DNA from: an uncultured Clostridia bacterium
GTDB taxonomy: Bacteria > Bacillota > Clostridia > Oscillospirales > CAG-272
Length of the DNA stretch: 7,657 nucleotides
Reading direction: 5' to 3'
Assembly (NCBI GenBank): GCA_946618395.1
Contig: CAMOLD010000060.1
Span: forward strand, 1-7,657
Translations under genes and position numbers: made by a program
Part shown: in pieces, positions 5,601 to 7,657 of the stretch
Numbering within the stretch: position 1 is the first letter of the stretch
Layout of the letters: each line of letters starts with the position of its first letter
Notes under the pieces: model-generated
What the model was told of the DNA's origin: nothing
Seen by the model: the letters and a program-made list of their open reading frames with translations, nothing else
Database searches by the model: none

Positions 5601-6399
5601 TGCTCATGCAGATCTCATCGATCCTGCCAAACCGGAACCCCTGATTTTTGATCTCTTGAATCACCTGCTTCAAAATGGCGGCGTTGGTTGCGGAAGTTGG
5701 ATGAAGCAACAAAATTGCGCCGTTGTGAAGGTTCTCCAAAATGATCTTTTTTGCCTTTTCTGCCGGCATTTGACGGTTGTTGTCCCAATCCGGGTAAGCA
5801 AAGCTCCAAAAAACGGTTTGGTAGCCGTTTTCGGTCAGGCATTGGAGATTGGATTGACTGAATCTTCCCTCCGGCGGACGATAAAATTTGGGCATTTCCT
5901 GCCCGGTCAAAGCCTGATAATCCGCTTCCAAAAGCTGAATTTCGGACATCAATGCGGCATCATCGGCGCGGCTCATGTCCTTGTGGTGGGCGGTATGGTT
6001 GCCAACGAGATGCCCCTCCTCAACCATTCGCTTTACAAGCTCCGGGTTTTTACAAACCAAATTTTTCAAAATAAAAAACGTTCCCGGAACATCCTCTTCT
6101 TTCAGAACGTCCAAAATTTTGGATACGTTTCCGTTCTCGTATCCGGCGTCAAAGGTCAAGTAAACCACCTTTTCTTCGCTTGTTTCATTTACATTCGGGT
6201 CAAGATAGACCGCGTTGTATTGCTCAATGAAGGAAAGTTTGGCGTCCAGCGGCGGGCGCCGGTGCTCCTTGACGTGCACACAATACCAGCTATACCGGTC
6301 GTTTTCCTCCGCAAACGCGGAAACCGGAAACGCAAAGAGCAAAAAGAGAGCCGCAAACAAAAACGAAATTAGCCGTTTTGTTTTTCCAAAACCATTCAT
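5578..6399 (-). CDS. pdaA: PdaA-like delta-lactam-biosynthetic de-N-acetylase (spore cortex)
   Basis: In the PdaA family, removes acetyl groups from N-acetylmuramic acid so that muramic delta-lactam forms in spore-cortex peptidoglycan, working after an amidase such as CwlD; neither that amidase nor other spore genes are visible here. Product 273 residues: signal peptide with hydrophobic core 10-25 and likely cleavage after AFA (28-30), then a NodB domain of PdaA type. Seen: TFDAGYENG (82-90), with catalytic D84 but Ala in place of the second Asp, as PdaA proteins also depart from DD here; NHTAHHKDMS (134-143; H135, H139); YRPPEGRFS (173-181); VFWSFAYPDWD (196-206); and GAILLLHPTS (227-236; H233). 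These match the PdaA pattern (GYENG, WS-A--DW, LLH--S) better than PgdA or PdaB. The ATG at 6399 follows a purine-rich site (AAAGGCGGAAG). First gene of a two-deacetylase unit. Confidence 0.87.
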   Translation of the reverse strand: MNGFGKTKRLISFLFAALFLLFAFPVSAFAEENDRYSWYCVHVKEHRRPPLDAKLSFIEQYNAVYLDPNVNETSEEKVVYLTFDAGYENGNVSKILDVLKEEDVPGTFFILKNLVCKNPELVKRMVEEGHLVGNHTAHHKDMSRADDAALMSEIQLLEADYQALTGQEMPKFYRPPEGRFSQSNLQCLTENGYQTVFWSFAYPDWDNNRQMPAEKAKKIILENLHNGAILLLHPTSATNAAILKQVIQEIKNQGFRFGRIDEICMSNANDPIS

Positions 6400-6539
6400 T
6401 TTTTCTTCCGCCTTTCAAAGAATTTGTAACATTAGTTTGCGCAGTTTTGAAAAAAATAAATGGTTGAAATGGCAGTTAAAACGACCACTTTTTATGGAAA
6501 ATACCGCGAAATTCAAAAATATTGCTTTGTTTTACGCTA
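6400..6539. other. AT-rich divergent intergenic segment upstream of pdaA-like gene
   Basis: This stretch must hold the leftward pdaA promoter and leader. I find no convincing TTGACA/TATAAT pair facing left. A sporulation promoter would fit the known forespore expression of pdaA in Bacillus, but I could not identify a clear GnATR / CATnnTA pair either. No credible small ORF, hairpin or tandem repeat was seen. Confidence 0.4.
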
Positions 6540-6567
6540 TTGACAAATTTTGAAAAAATGGTATAAT
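6540..6567 (+). promoter_or_regulatory. Strong extended-minus-10 sigma-A promoter of mnmA
   Basis: TTGACA (6540-6545) is followed after 16 bases by TATAAT (6562-6567), both perfect, with TG at 6559-6560 making an extended minus 10. Transcription should start near 6574, giving a leader of about 29 nt that carries the AAAGGAGG site. Such a strong combination suggests high constitutive expression, or expression limited by something not visible here. Confidence 0.87.
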
Positions 6568-6602
6568 AAGAAATTGGACAAGAAAAAGAAAGGAGGCAGG
6601 AT

Positions 6603-7657
6603 ATGGAAAAAGCATTGGTTGCCATGAGCGGCGGCGTGGATTCCAGCGTAACCGCCCTTTTGATGAAAGAACGCGGCTACGATTGCATTGGCGTTACCAT
6701 GAAGCTGTTTGCAAACGATGAAATCGGGCTGCCGAAAGAAAAATCCTGTTGCTCCTTGGACGACGTAGAGGACGCGCGCGCAGTTGCCATGCGTTTGGGG
6801 ATCCCCCACTATGTGTTCAACTTTACCGACCGCTTTGAGGAATGCGTCATCAAGCGCTTTATCAACGATTACGAAAGCGGAAGAACGCCCAACCCCTGCA
6901 TTGACTGCAACCGCTACCTCAAATTTGACGCCCTTTACCGCCGCGCGGTGGAACTGGGTTGCTCCAAAATTGCAACCGGGCACTATGCCGGCATTGAATT
7001 TGATGAAATAAGCGGTAGATACCTCTTAAAAAAGGCAAAAGACCTTTCCAAAGATCAAAGCTACGTTCTTTGGTCGCTCACGCAGGAGCAACTGGCGCAT
7101 ACCATCTTCCCTTTGAATGAACTTTCCAAGACCGAAACGCGCAAACTTGCCGAAGAAAACGGCTTTTTGAACGCAAAAAAACACGATAGCCAGGACATTT
7201 GCTTTGTTCCGGACGGCGACTATGCCGGATTTGTGGAACGCTACACCGGCAAAACCTACCCTGCCGGCAATTTTGTGGATCAATCCGGCAACATTCTGGG
7301 CAGACACCGCGGCATCATCCGCTATACCCTCGGCCAACGCCGCGGACTGGGCATTGCATGGAGCGAACCGCTTTATGTTTGCAAAATCGACCCCGAACAA
7401 AACGCGGTGGTTTTGGGAGATAACAATTCCCTTTTCTCCAAAGAGCTCTTTGCAAAAGAGATCAATCTGATTGCCGCGCCGAAAATTGAAGGCGAAATTC
7501 GCCTGAAAGCAAAGGTGCGCTACCGCCAAAAAGAGGAATGGGCAACCGTCAGCCAGCCGGACGAAAACACTCTGCACGTTGTTTTTGACCAACCGCAACG
7601 CGCCGTTACCGCCGGTCAATCGGTGGTTCTCTATGACGGCGATACTGTTTTCGGCGG
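6603..7657 (+). CDS. mnmA: tRNA U34 2-thiouridylase (3' end cut by window edge)
   Basis: Activates U34 of tRNA-Lys, tRNA-Glu and tRNA-Gln with ATP and installs sulfur at C2 (s2U34), using sulfur relayed from a cysteine desulfurase. Seen over 351 codons: PP-loop ATPase motif SGGVDSS (9-15), TPNPCIDCNRYLKF (95-108), ATGHYA (123-128), SKDQSYVLW (148-156), and HDSQDICFVPDGDYAGF containing C199. The catalytic cysteines of the E. coli enzyme, C102 and C199, fall here at exactly the same numbers. C99 adds a C-x2-C pair that E. coli lacks. The C-terminal domain starts around GRHRGIIRYTLGQRRGLGI and runs to the edge at TVFG; family members of about 355-365 residues suggest only a handful of residues are missing. 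The ATG at 6603 follows AAAGGAGG by six bases, behind its own strong promoter, divergent from pdaA. Confidence 0.97.
   Translation, partial: MEKALVAMSGGVDSSVTALLMKERGYDCIGVTMKLFANDEIGLPKEKSCCSLDDVEDARAVAMRLGIPHYVFNFTDRFEECVIKRFINDYESGRTPNPCIDCNRYLKFDALYRRAVELGCSKIATGHYAGIEFDEISGRYLLKKAKDLSKDQSYVLWSLTQEQLAHTIFPLNELSKTETRKLAEENGFLNAKKHDSQDICFVPDGDYAGFVERYTGKTYPAGNFVDQSGNILGRHRGIIRYTLGQRRGLGIAWSEPLYVCKIDPEQNAVVLGDNNSLFSKELFAKEINLIAAPKIEGEIRLKAKVRYRQKEEWATVSQPDENTLHVVFDQPQRAVTAGQSVVLYDGDTVFG

Noticed and set aside
6421..6539. A sigma-G-like promoter for the pdaA-like gene, such as GTATT followed by CGTTTTA on the minus strand.
   Set aside because: Both boxes deviate from consensus and the spacing is slightly short; in AT-rich DNA this quality of match is expected by chance.
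7026..7619. Long antisense frames inside mnmA (also 6537-6983).
   Set aside because: Low-complexity translations with no motif; mnmA is clear on the plus strand and has promoter and ribosome-binding site.
1..7657. Mobile element, phage, CRISPR, toxin-antitoxin or biosynthetic-cluster content.
   Set aside because: Every gene belongs to a recognised housekeeping, cell-wall or membrane family; no terminal repeats, direct repeat arrays, integrase, transposase or defence motifs were found.

Overview
The window reads as chromosomal DNA from an endospore-forming member of the Firmicutes (Bacillota), most likely class Clostridia. The evidence is a pdaA-type spore-cortex deacetylase, a YesL/DUF624 membrane protein, G-rich Shine-Dalgarno sites (AAAGGAG, AAAGGAGG), and near-consensus sigma-A promoters in AT-rich intergenic DNA beside genes of moderate GC. 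A finer taxonomic placement is not supported. I see no mobile element, phage gene, CRISPR array, tRNA or rRNA. Coding density is high and no gene-free stretch exceeds about 205 bases.

Layout. (1) Positions 1-3730, minus strand: a compact operon read proB > proA > proC > D-2-hydroxyacid dehydrogenase. The first three encode the whole glutamate-to-proline route: glutamate 5-kinase, glutamyl-phosphate (glutamate-semialdehyde) dehydrogenase and pyrroline-5-carboxylate reductase. proB/proA and proC/dehydrogenase each overlap by four bases (ATGA); proA and proC are 19 nt apart. The dehydrogenase runs off the left edge. (2) Positions 3731-3917: a divergent regulatory region. It has a perfect-consensus sigma-A promoter for the proline operon (TTGACA-17-TATAAT), a 20-bp palindrome over its start site, a spaced TTTTGCAA repeat pair, and a second promoter facing right. 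(3) Positions 3918-4910, plus strand: a YesL/DUF624 polytopic membrane protein with a TTG start whose ribosome-binding site lies in a short hairpin. (4) Positions 4890-6399, minus strand: two overlapping secreted polysaccharide deacetylases. The promoter-proximal one is PdaA-like (muramic-delta-lactam formation in spore cortex); the second is a classical NodB-domain enzyme. The second gene and the yesL-like gene overlap tail to tail by 21 bp. (5) Positions 6400-6602: a divergent intergenic region with a strong extended-minus-10 promoter facing right. (6) From 6603 to the right edge, plus strand: mnmA, the tRNA U34 2-thiouridylase, lacking only its last few codons.

The genes are mostly housekeeping (proline synthesis, tRNA thiolation) plus cell-wall and spore-wall modification. 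I do not see a new multi-gene system. The parts most worth a second look are the candidate operators between proB and the yesL-like gene, the start-site hairpin, the terminator-like hairpin inside the convergent deacetylase gene, and the hydroxyacid dehydrogenase coupled to proline synthesis.
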